From the NCBI GenBank assembly GCA_044223995.1, contig JBGALE010000004.1:124001-188000 (forward strand): DNA of 64,000 bases, given 5' to 3'. The notes under the pieces are model-generated. The model saw only the letters and a program-made list of their open reading frames with translations, did not search any database and was not told the origin of the DNA. A program made the position numbers and the translations under genes. Below, one piece after another: positions 35,185 through 43,057 of the stretch (position 1 is the stretch's first letter; every line of letters starts with the position of its first letter). Source of the stretch: JACMLD01 sp044223995 (GTDB lineage Bacteria > Bacteroidota > Bacteroidia > Chitinophagales > Chitinophagaceae).

Positions 35185-36717
35185 ATGAGTACAGCTACAA
35201 CTGCTGCCCCAAAACCGGTATTGGCGGCAAGACCTACGTTTAAGAAAAAATACAATCATTACATTGGTGGTGAATGGGTTTCGCCTGAGAGTGGCGAGTA
35301 TTTCGATAACGTTTCCCCGATTGACGGAAAAGTGTTTACACAGGCCGCCCGCGGAAATGCCAAAGACATCGACAAAGCCATTGACGCGGCCACCAAAGCA
35401 TTTGCCACATGGAGCAAGTCGGCCGCTGCTTATCGCAGCAACCTGTTATTAAAAATTGCACAGGTGGTGGAAGACAATCTCGACTACCTCGCCGTGGTGG
35501 AAACCATCGACAATGGTAAAGCTATCCGTGAAACAAGGGCAGCCGATTTGCCACTGGTAGTGGATCATTTCCGTTATTTCGCCGGTGTTATCCGCAGCGA
35601 AGAAGGTACCGTAAGCGAACACGACGACACCACCGTGAGCATAAACCTGCATGAACCTATTGGTGTGGTAGGACAAATCATCCCCTGGAATTTCCCCTTA
35701 TTAATGGCAGCATGGAAAATTGCACCAGCATTGGCAGCAGGATGCTGTGTTGTGGTAAAACCTGCAGAACAAACACCTACCAGCATCATGTGTTTGCTCG
35801 AATTGATTGATGGTATTTTACCGGCAGGTGTATTGAACGTGGTAACAGGCTTTGGGGTAGAGGCAGGTAAGCCATTGGCACAATCGCCCCGCGTGCAAAA
35901 AGTGGCATTTACTGGTGAAACCACTACAGGAAGGCTGATCATGCAATACGCTTCTGAAAACCTTATCCCGGTTACCATGGAGCTCGGTGGCAAAAGCCCG
36001 AATATTTTCTTTGAATCTGTGGCTGCGGCCGACGATGAATTTTTTGACAAGGCAGTAGAAGGTGCTGTAATGTTTGCACTCAACCAGGGAGAAGTTTGTA
36101 CCTGTCCCAGCCGCATACTGGTGCATGAAAATATTTATGATAAATTCATCGACCGCGTTATTAAGCGCACAAAGTCCATCAAACTGGGTAACCCGCTCGA
36201 TAGCACCGTGATGATGGGAGCGCAGGCATCGGAAGACCAGTACCATAAAATATTAAGCTATCTCGAAATTGGCAAGCAGGAAGGCGCCCAGGTATTAACT
36301 GGTGGAGAAGCATTTCATCAAAACAGCGGACTGGAACATGGATATTATATTCAGCCTACTATTTTTAAAGGGAATAATAAAATGCGCGTGTTCCAGGAAG
36401 AAATTTTCGGGCCGGTGGTCTGTGTCACCACCTTTAAAACTACGGAAGAAGCATTGCAGATTGCCAACGATACATTGTATGGATTGGGTGCAGGTGTATG
36501 GACAAGGGATGCACATGAAATGTACCAGGTGCCCCGGCAAATACAGGCAGGACGTGTATGGGTAAACTGCTATCATGCCTACCCGGCACATGCGCCATTT
36601 GGCGGTTATAAAAAGTCAGGATTTGGCAGGGAAACACATAAGATGATGCTGAACCATTACCGCCAGACAAAGAACATGCTTATTTCCTACAGTAAAAGCA
36701 AACTCGGATTCTTTTAA
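35185..36717 (+). CDS. NAD(P)-dependent aldehyde dehydrogenase (ExaC/AcoD-like)
   Basis: 510 aa, the full length for the family. Landmarks: IIPWNFPLLMAAWK (NAD-binding region), FTGETTTGR (dinucleotide site), MELGGKSPNIFF with general base Glu266, and NQGEVCTCPSR with catalytic Cys305. The C-T-C-P-S-R form after the nucleophile is typical of acetaldehyde dehydrogenases acting after alcohol or acetoin breakdown. A divergent AraC gene and a downstream DUF779 gene reproduce the neighbourhood known for this group. It oxidises an aldehyde to the acid in the cytoplasm. Confidence 0.92.
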   Translation: MSTATTAAPKPVLAARPTFKKKYNHYIGGEWVSPESGEYFDNVSPIDGKVFTQAARGNAKDIDKAIDAATKAFATWSKSAAAYRSNLLLKIAQVVEDNLDYLAVVETIDNGKAIRETRAADLPLVVDHFRYFAGVIRSEEGTVSEHDDTTVSINLHEPIGVVGQIIPWNFPLLMAAWKIAPALAAGCCVVVKPAEQTPTSIMCLLELIDGILPAGVLNVVTGFGVEAGKPLAQSPRVQKVAFTGETTTGRLIMQYASENLIPVTMELGGKSPNIFFESVAAADDEFFDKAVEGAVMFALNQGEVCTCPSRILVHENIYDKFIDRVIKRTKSIKLGNPLDSTVMMGAQASEDQYHKILSYLEIGKQEGAQVLTGGEAFHQNSGLEHGYYIQPTIFKGNNKMRVFQEEIFGPVVCVTTFKTTEEALQIANDTLYGLGAGVWTRDAHEMYQVPRQIQAGRVWVNCYHAYPAHAPFGGYKKSGFGRETHKMMLNHYRQTKNMLISYSKSKLGFF

Positions 36718-36840
36718 ACTTTTGAAACGAGATTGTATGCTGGGTTTTTAAGGATATGAGATTGTATACTTCAGAATTTTTATTGTGAAGTGATTAACAA
36801 AGAACAAATGTTGTTCACCACAGTAGTACAAAAGTTTAAT

Positions 36841-36925
36841 CAGGGGACTACCCGAAAACGGGCCGTCATCGTTTTCGGGTCGCCTTTTTTCGTTCTTTTT
36901 TGGCGAAACAAAAAAGAACGGAGAA
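36841..36925. repeat. Two adjacent palindromes
   Basis: CCCGAAAACG (36851-36860) pairs with CGTTTTCGGG (36870-36879). Directly after it, CGTTCTTTTTT (36891-36901) pairs with AAAAAAGAACG (36910-36920). The second resembles the perfect palindrome at 4531-4566 in design (T-rich arm, short loop, A-rich arm). It may also help terminate transcription of the aldehyde dehydrogenase gene, but sits 130-200 bp past its stop. Confidence 0.65.
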
Positions 36926-37062
36926 AAAATAATGCAAGCTGCTTTTGGTTTTCAGGAAAAATCAAAGTTTTAATCCTACAATATGTAACATATAATACAC
37001 GGCAGGCAATATGAACGGCGGCTTTATAGTCGCTGTTCCTTTTTTCATTAAAATATTTTTGT

Positions 37063-37425
37063 ATGGAAACGTTTCGTGTGCTGGCAACTGATAAGGCCAT
37101 TGAATTAATTGAACGGTTGAAAAAAATACACGGGCCACTCATGTTTCACCAAAGCGGCGGTTGCTGCGATGGTTCGCAACCCATGTGTTTCCCGGAAGGA
37201 GAGTTTAAGATTGGAAGCAGCGATGTTTGCCTGGGTGTAGTAGAAGGTTGTAAATTTTATATGCACCGCGACCAGTTTGAATACTGGAAGCATACCCAAT
37301 TGATATTGGACGTAACAGCAGGGCGGGGAAGTAGTTTCTCGCTCGAGATACCCATGGGTGTTCGGTTTTATATACAGTCAAGGTTGTTTACTGAAAATGA
37401 ATTGGAACAACTTGCTGTGTTATAG
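37063..37425 (+). CDS. DUF779 protein
   Basis: 120 aa. The signature HQSGGCCDGSQPMCF (near residues 29-43) identifies DUF779. The cysteines suggest metal binding or a redox role. Genes of this family usually sit beside aldehyde dehydrogenases of the ExaC/AcoD type, as here (345 bp downstream), and are thought to assist them, though the mechanism is not known. A strong rho-independent terminator follows at 37462. Confidence 0.85.
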   Translation: METFRVLATDKAIELIERLKKIHGPLMFHQSGGCCDGSQPMCFPEGEFKIGSSDVCLGVVEGCKFYMHRDQFEYWKHTQLILDVTAGRGSSFSLEIPMGVRFYIQSRLFTENELEQLAVL

Positions 37426-37461
37426 GAAACAGTTATCAGAAAAGCCAGGGCAAAATAAAAA

Positions 37462-37491
37462 GCAGTCGTTGTTACGCGGCTGCTTTTTTTT
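37462..37491 (+). terminator. Rho-independent terminator after the DUF779 gene
   Basis: GCAGTCG (37462-37468) pairs with CGGCTGC (37477-37483), with one G-U pair in RNA and an 8-nt loop, followed by eight T residues. Confidence 0.85.
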
Positions 37492-38274
37492 AAAATATGT
37501 TACTCAGAACGAATAGATCATTTGTTGTTTGCTTACGGCTTTTGCTGGTTTTTCTGAGTAGGGATTAATAGCGGTCATCACGGACATTGGGTTGGACTAA
37601 AAATGGCTTGGTTTGTTCAGGTGGAAAATGGATCATTGTTTTTCTGACAGGAAATGGAAACGGTAATTTTTACAAAGGATTGGGATGGATTTCCAGGATT
37701 CGGTGTGGTTTTTTACAGGAGTTGGATATTGTGTGACCGGTATACAAATATTGCCTTTATTTTAGTTGTTCCAGTATTAATTCGATTGCAATACTTAAGC
37801 TGTCGACGAATGGAAGTATTTCTTCGACGAAGCATTTTTTGTTGTTAATAAATTGCTATTAAGTTCCTGTCACTACTACCTGCAAAGGGCTAATAACATA
37901 AAACCAGGGGTATTGCTATTGCAGGTACTAAGGATATTTACCAATTTTACAAAAGAAAAGATCCTAATCCGTATAATGAAAGTGAAATAGTCATTGAATC
38001 CAGTTAAGAATAAATATCCGTCCCAACAGCTTCACTTCTTATACAGCATCACAAAATAAAGGCAGGGGACTCTTGTATATATACATACAGCATACAGTAC
38101 CTGCAATGATCTAAAAGCCCGGCTTTCCTTCAGCCCGTGATTAAACCAAACCAAATTTTACCAATCTACGTAAGTAGTCATATCCAAATCATCCATCCTA
38201 TTTAAAGCCCCTGTTTTCTTTATTGGTTTTATATCCTTAGAAAAATCAGTTTTCGTAATCGTAAACCCTTTGAC
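37492..38274. other. Long intergenic region with a possible gene remnant
   Basis: About 780 bp without a complete gene. At 37903-38007 on the plus strand a short frame without a start codon reads like a protein C-terminus (GTKDIYQFYKRKDPNPYNE), preceded directly by stop codons. It may be the tail of a decayed gene. The last 150 bp presumably hold the promoter of the sorting-domain protein. Confidence 0.4.
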
Positions 38275-39687
38275 ATGAAACTGATTTGTACCCTTAACCG
38301 CAAAACTATTTTGCAAGTATTAGCTTCTTTGTTGCTGGTACTACTCATGCAAACAACCGATGCACAGGTTTGCTCAGACCCTGTTAATACCATTTATGGT
38401 TTAAACGGCAGTGGTTTTATTTCACCGATTAATGTAAACACGGGCAATACTGGTGCGGCCATTAATCCGCCTTATTCAGGCAATGCACCCAACCAGTCAA
38501 ATGGTTTGGGATACAACAGCTTTAACGGCCGCTTTTATTATTTCAAGCGCAATACCGGGGGCTCCACCAGTGAGTTTGTAGCCTTCGATCCCGCATTTGC
38601 CACGGTTACCATTTTGGCAGCCTGCCCAACAACCAATACCATTCACACTGGATGCGTTACCAATAGCGGAACCGGTTACTACTGCAATGATATCAACGGT
38701 AATTTCTATTATTATAATATCGTTGCCAACACATGGACAACAATTACCAGCACTGTGTTTGATAATTTCGGCACCGACATCACCAGTGTAATTGCAGCGC
38801 GTACTTCCGGTGATATGGCCATTGATGGCCTCGGCAACCTATGGTTTGTATGTTCGGGCGCCGGTACTTATGGTTTGTATAAATTCAAGGCGCCATTGCC
38901 TACTACAGCAGTTGCCAGTATGACGGCTACACAAATCATTGACCCCAATACGGTGATGCCGAGTGGTACTGGTTTCCAGGGTGCAGCCTTTTCACCGGTA
39001 GGAGATTTGTACCTCGCTACTGGTAGTGGCGATAATAAATTGTATAAATTAACCAGCTTTTCTACACTGGCCTATTTCTCTACTTTATCACAGGACGGTA
39101 TTGGTAACGACCTAACTTCCTGCAATTTTCCCTTTGGTGTGTTGCCGGTAACATGGAATGGTTTTACTGCAGACGTACAGGGTTCTCACAATGTATTGCT
39201 GAAATGGTCGGTGGCGCAGGAGTTTGATGCAAAAGGTTATTATGTGGAACAAAGTACCGACGAAGTAAACTGGGAAGATATCGGGTTTGTTGCCGCTACT
39301 GGTTCCAATAAAGGAATGGCACAACAATATTCGTTTGTGCACAGCAACCCGGTTAATGGAGTACATTATTACCGCATCCGCGAGGTTGATATAGATGGCG
39401 TATTCAGTAATTCAGTTATCCGTTCTGTAACCATCAAATCGAACAATAGTGTAGCCATCTGGCCAAACCCTGCTATCGATGAGTTGCGAATACAGCAGCA
39501 GGTATCGGGTGGCAGTGGTGTGTTTCATGCACAGTTGTTTGATCAGTCGGGAAGGATGGTCATTGATAACACACTGCACAGTGGAACGAATACAGTAAAT
39601 ATTAAAAGCCTGCCCACCGGTACTTATGTTGTGCGGGTGCAGTTGGCCAATGGGGAAGTGTATAACCAGAAGCTGATGAAGAATTAA
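38275..39687 (+). CDS. Secreted protein with T9SS type A sorting domain
   Basis: 470 aa. A signal peptide (1-30, ending TTDAQ) is followed by a beta-propeller-like region of about 260 residues with repeated aromatic turns (GLGYNSFNGRFYYF, ISGDMAIDGLGNLWFVCSG split over two motifs, GDLYLATGSGDNKLYKL). A linker LPVTWNGFTAD leads to a fibronectin-like domain (about 290-390). A type A sorting domain of about 75 residues ends the protein: VAIWPNPAIDELRIQQ, SGRMV, LPTGTYVVRVQLANG, KLMKN. The tail directs export by the type IX system to the cell surface. The body's binding target is unknown. Confidence 0.88.
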   Translation: MKLICTLNRKTILQVLASLLLVLLMQTTDAQVCSDPVNTIYGLNGSGFISPINVNTGNTGAAINPPYSGNAPNQSNGLGYNSFNGRFYYFKRNTGGSTSEFVAFDPAFATVTILAACPTTNTIHTGCVTNSGTGYYCNDINGNFYYYNIVANTWTTITSTVFDNFGTDITSVIAARTSGDMAIDGLGNLWFVCSGAGTYGLYKFKAPLPTTAVASMTATQIIDPNTVMPSGTGFQGAAFSPVGDLYLATGSGDNKLYKLTSFSTLAYFSTLSQDGIGNDLTSCNFPFGVLPVTWNGFTADVQGSHNVLLKWSVAQEFDAKGYYVEQSTDEVNWEDIGFVAATGSNKGMAQQYSFVHSNPVNGVHYYRIREVDIDGVFSNSVIRSVTIKSNNSVAIWPNPAIDELRIQQQVSGGSGVFHAQLFDQSGRMVIDNTLHSGTNTVNIKSLPTGTYVVRVQLANGEVYNQKLMKN

Positions 39688-39765
39688 AATAGCAGTTGCG
39701 TGTTTTAGTAGTTTGATAAAAGGGTTTTCTATGTCGTTGTAGAAAATTCGTACCCAATCAGTAAG

Positions 39766-39789
39766 CCCCGCCACCCGCGGGGTTTTTTT
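39766..39789 (+). terminator. Rho-independent terminator after the sorting-domain gene
   Basis: CCCCGC (39766-39771) pairs with GCGGGG (39777-39782) and is followed by seven T residues. Confidence 0.88.
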
Positions 39790-39801
39790 GTACGCTTCCC
39801 G

Positions 39802-39930
39802 TCTTCCGAATTTGGATTTGGATTTGGGATTTGGGATTTGTGATTTGTTTCTTGGTTCTTATGATTTGGTTCTTAGTATTTCTAATTCTTAATTATCAAT
39901 TATTAGTTATTTGGCTCTTGATTTCCCTGC
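39802..39930. repeat. Low-complexity interspersed repeat, second site
   Basis: This block uses the same phrases as 2335-2803 (gatttgggatttg, ggttcttagtatttctaattcttaatta, written here in parts), about 37 kb away. It lies between the terminator of the T9SS gene and the next gene on the other strand. Confidence 0.7.
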
Positions 39931-39976
39931 TGTAGAGTAAACATACTTAGTATTATCGCAGTGGCAATTCCTTTAT

Positions 39977-40582
39977 TTATTCTTTTGAAGCACTGTCTGC
40001 CATTTTTATTACTTGCTCCTGATGTTGTAGGATGCCTTCCAATGGCTTGGTAGCTGGTAGGGCCTCCCGCTGGTACTTTTCGATTAGTGGTAATGTCCTG
40101 ACAATTTTCAGCACGGTATGTAAATCAGTTATGCTGAGTTGGTTGCGCTCAATAATTTTCAATAGTTCCTGGTGTTTTGCCCGCAATGTATTGTATTGGG
40201 TCAGTTCGTTGGCAACCAGGTGTCTCATATTTTCTCGCAATACGGTGTCTGCTATTGCGGCAATGTGTTTATCGGCTGCACTAAAGTATGCTGCATTTTT
40301 ACCTGAGTAATTGTCATACGATTCAGCCGAGTCGATTTTATATTTATTGAGATCTTTTATTTTGTCTTCTATTCTTTTTAGACTGCTGTCTTTTTCCAGC
40401 AATTCGGCATAAAGGCCATCGATTATATCATCATATTTTCTTTTTGAAATAATGTCGTAAGAATCATTATTGTCCTTCAGAGCAGCAGGCGTTTCCTGTT
40501 TTGGATTTTCCGATGGGCGATGGTCATTGCAGGACACAAATAATACTACCAATAAGGTGGCCAGGAGTATTTTGATTGTCAT
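39977..40582 (-). CDS. Hypothetical helical lipoprotein
   Basis: 201 aa. Lipoprotein signal with lipobox F-V-S-C (Cys18). A short polar linker is followed by a nearly all-helical, highly charged body with heptad-like spacing (DDIIDGLYAELLEKDSSLKR, HQELLKIIERNQLS), which suggests a coiled-coil protein in the periplasm, lipid-anchored at its N-terminus. No family was recognised. Confidence 0.65.
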   Translation of the reverse strand: MTIKILLATLLVVLFVSCNDHRPSENPKQETPAALKDNNDSYDIISKRKYDDIIDGLYAELLEKDSSLKRIEDKIKDLNKYKIDSAESYDNYSGKNAAYFSAADKHIAAIADTVLRENMRHLVANELTQYNTLRAKHQELLKIIERNQLSITDLHTVLKIVRTLPLIEKYQREALPATKPLEGILQHQEQVIKMADSASKE

Positions 40583-40685
40583 AAGAGGGGTTTTAATCCG
40601 AAAGTAAGCGGATTTTTCGGGCTGGCACCTTCGAACGATTATTTTAGATAAGTTTTACAACAAACGCTATTTTATTCCAACCCAT

Positions 40686-40874
40686 TTTTCGTTATTCCCG
40701 TCCCGGCAAAGCCGGGAGGAATCTTAGTGTATTTGTTCCATCGGAACAAATTACCGGTAGCAACATCAGGAAAAGTTAGTCACGTTCCGTAGGAACGTTT
40801 TATGTAAGCAATGGCAGCAAAACAACATTTGTAGAAAGAAATGTCATTCCGCGTCCCGGCGAAGCCGGGAGGAA
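40686..40874. repeat. Composite interspersed repeat, copy A
   Basis: A 185-bp element with a cccggc-aaag-ccggg hairpin at each end and tgttccatcggaaca and acgttccgtaggaacgt palindromes in between. Copy B at 45236-45420 has the same order and roughly 85-90% identity by eye. It lies just upstream of the broken small gene at 40969. Confidence 0.8.
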
Positions 40875-40938
40875 TCTCATTATAGCAGAGAGAATCATTT
40901 AACATGGAAAGAAATAATTACATCATATACCTTAAAGA

Positions 40939-40968
40939 CCGCAGTGTCCTTTGCAGGAGACACTGCGG
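40939..40968. repeat. Hairpin repeat at the 5' edge of a broken gene
   Basis: CCGCAGTGTC (40939-40948) pairs with GACACTGCGG (40959-40968). Two related copies (cgcagcgtc ... gacgctgcgg or variants) lie at 41539-41566 and 41769-41797, all followed by a purine-rich tail. Confidence 0.7.
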
Positions 40969-41124
40969 AGAGAGAATGCTGACGAATTACCCGGGCAAGA
41001 CCTTGATATACCCGGCGCTGAACTGGATGATGCGGATGAAATAATAGGCGAGGAGGACGAAGAAAATAACTATTACAGCCTGGGTGGTGATAACCATGAG
41101 GATTTAGAGGAACACAGGGATTGA
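40969..41124 (+). pseudogene. C-terminal part of a small acidic protein, start lost to a repeat
   Basis: In the frame ending at the stop 41122-41124 the product reads ENADELPGQDLDIPGAEL, then many acidic residues, then NNYYSLGGDNHEDLEE. The coherent acidic pattern resembles a small conserved protein common in this bacterial group (recalled, not searched). No ATG occurs in frame before the stop at 40933-40935. The frame upstream of 40969 consists of the hairpin repeat. A TTG at 40951 is the only remote start option. I interpret it as a 5' truncation. Confidence 0.5.
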
Positions 41125-41207
41125 ATATTTGACTGAGGGTTTGCCAATTTATTGTGTTCGCACCCTGATTTTTTTCGCGGAAGCCTGAATAAAAGTTCTG
41201 CAAGGCC

Positions 41208-41417
41208 GATCACAACCTCCAGTCACTCGATCACAACCTCCAGACGCTCGATCACAACCTCCAGTCACTCGATCACAACCTCCAGACACTCGATCACAAC
41301 CTCCAGACGCTCGATCACAACCTCCAGTCACTCGATCACAACCCCCAGTCACTCGATCACAACCTCCAGTCACTCGATCACAACCTCCAGACGCTCGATC
41401 ACAACCTCTTGACGCCT
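41208..41417. repeat. Tandem array of ten 21-bp units beginning with GATC
   Basis: Ten units of exactly 21 bp start at 41208. Each begins GATCACAACC; the last eight bases vary between agtcactc, agacgctc and agacactc, and the tenth is diverged. A GATC site also begins the sequence after it. All six frames stay open, which creates artificial ORFs on both strands. The region 41640-41720 holds a degenerate version of the array end. Confidence 0.9.
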
Positions 41418-41863
41418 GATCACTGGTTCAAAAAATGAAACCATCAACTACCTGTTCGCAATATGTGCCCGCATAGTCTCCCGAAGGGGCGTTGCGGATT
41501 AACTATAATTATAGCTTGGACGCCTATTGTGTTTTTTCGCAGCGTCCCTTGCAGGAGACGCTGCGGAGAGAGAAATCTCATCAAGGCGGAGCTACGATAA
41601 TTTGTATAAGACCGTAAAATAAGATTCCTGATACGTCTAAATCAATCCCTGAAAGGCGATTCACAACTTACTGACGCCTGATCATTGCCTCTTGAAGGCT
41701 GATCACTGCCTCAAAAATGAACCCATCAATTACCTGCTCGCAACGCCCTTGTGTTTTTCGCAGCGTCCCCTGCAGGAGACACTGCGGGAACTAAAAGATT
41801 GCGTTTTAATATCAAGCGGTTTTATAAAATAAATCACAAATAAAACAGTTCCTTTAAATAATA
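41418..41863. repeat. Intergenic repeats after the 21-bp array
   Basis: The end of the array (gacgcctgatcactggttc) recurs in degenerate form near 41672-41740, and two further copies of the 41-kb hairpin element lie at 41539 and 41769. No gene is visible. Confidence 0.6.
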
Positions 41864-42409
41864 TTATTGGCGTTGCCTAAGCCTGATGGTGTATACAATA
41901 GTATTGTCGGGCTCCTGGCCCAGATAAAGATCGCTGTTTCGAAAGTGAATCCAATAAGTGATTTTATCTTTTCTCCACCCATAAGTTCCCATTAGCCTTT
42001 CTTCCACCGTATTTGCGTCATCAATTCCATCCCAACCAACCATTAATTCCGGGCGCCCTAAATCAGCTATAATTCTGTCATAGGTTGTAGAATCGAACTT
42101 TGTAATGATTTCTATTTCAAGTATGGTGTCAGATGCAGATATCAGCAAGGATATTTCCTGAATTTTATTTCCATAAAGGCTTGCGCCGTCATCATTTTTA
42201 AAAGAGAAAAGTTTATTTTGATATTCTGTTCCAGCCAGGTAAGCAGGTGTAATATTCTTAAGTCTCTGGTTATTGGTATTAATTAAATTACCCGGCTGCG
42301 GAAGATGAAGCTTCGATAAAATATCTTTATATCCTTGCGCATTGCTCATGTTGATATAGAGCAATGCAGGTATTAGATAAGTAAGCAGGTATATTATAGT
42401 TTTTTTCAA
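41864..42409 (-). CDS. Hypothetical exported protein
   Basis: 181 aa with a signal peptide (MKKTIIYLLTYLIPALLYI, ending SNAQ). The body is mixed alpha/beta with a strand pair ISLLISASDTILEIEIITKFD and a C-terminal TYWIHFRNSDLYLGQ. Its start overlaps the stop of the upstream gene by 4 nt, so the two are coupled. No family was recognised. Confidence 0.62.
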   Translation of the reverse strand: MKKTIIYLLTYLIPALLYINMSNAQGYKDILSKLHLPQPGNLINTNNQRLKNITPAYLAGTEYQNKLFSFKNDDGASLYGNKIQEISLLISASDTILEIEIITKFDSTTYDRIIADLGRPELMVGWDGIDDANTVEERLMGTYGWRKDKITYWIHFRNSDLYLGQEPDNTIVYTIRLRQRQ

Positions 42410-42990
42410 AATCTTATCTGGTACCTGTTGCAGAAAAATGCGTTGAAGTAAGTAAACTCACCGTCTTTCAAATTTTCAAACGAGATGTGTGGAATAATTT
42501 CATTTAATTTTTCTTGTGGAAACTCCTCAATTTTAAAAATATCTTCTGTTGCCAGGCGGATTAAATCTATTTCCTGTGTCAACCCATATTTGGCAAAATC
42601 AAAGGAGACTGTTGGTGGATGCTGCCACAGATGTTTTTCCAGTACATTAAATTGTAGAATGCCTATTGTATAAAAGGGAGCAATAAAACTAATATTAAAA
42701 TCCAGCACTTCTTCGATATTGTCTTTTATACCCAGATACGATACCAGGGAATAACAACGTGTAAGAAAATTGTCATACTTGAACGACACATCATGAAAAA
42801 CACGGTTACTTATGTTTTTGCCTAGTTTGGATTTTACTAGATCCCACCGTTTTTGGTTTTCTCTGCAATACAATGATTGTTGTTCGAGCCTTTTTATTTC
42901 AGGGGTTTGATAATAATCCTCTGAGTAACGATCGTCGTTACCCAGAGGAAAATATGTCGTGATCAATTCATTTAGTTTATTTATGTCCAT
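42406..42990 (-). CDS. Hypothetical cytoplasmic protein
   Basis: 194 aa from the ATG at 42990. The longer frame begins with GTG at 43113 and would overlap the upstream gene by 56 bp, so it was not used. There is no signal peptide. The product is helical and acidic with several aromatics (YFNAFFCNRYQIRF at the end). The gene sits between an exported lipoprotein gene with a Gly-rich linker and a second exported protein, and is coupled to the latter. An immunity-like role is conceivable from layout alone. Confidence 0.55.
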   Translation of the reverse strand: MDINKLNELITTYFPLGNDDRYSEDYYQTPEIKRLEQQSLYCRENQKRWDLVKSKLGKNISNRVFHDVSFKYDNFLTRCYSLVSYLGIKDNIEEVLDFNISFIAPFYTIGILQFNVLEKHLWQHPPTVSFDFAKYGLTQEIDLIRLATEDIFKIEEFPQEKLNEIIPHISFENLKDGEFTYFNAFFCNRYQIRF

Positions 42991-43057
42991 CCTGGAGGTC
43001 TTTAAGATCGATTGGAATAACAAATCGTTCTCTTGAATGCTTTCGAAATTACTTTTT

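Noticed and set aside
37654..37848. 64-aa plus-strand frame
   Set aside because: No family, no operon context, and composition like the non-coding DNA around it.
41152..41412. Repetitive frames on both strands of the 21-bp array
   Set aside because: Every frame stays open because the unit is a multiple of three; there is no start context or family.
41208..41417. CRISPR array
   Set aside because: Units are directly joined with no spacers.
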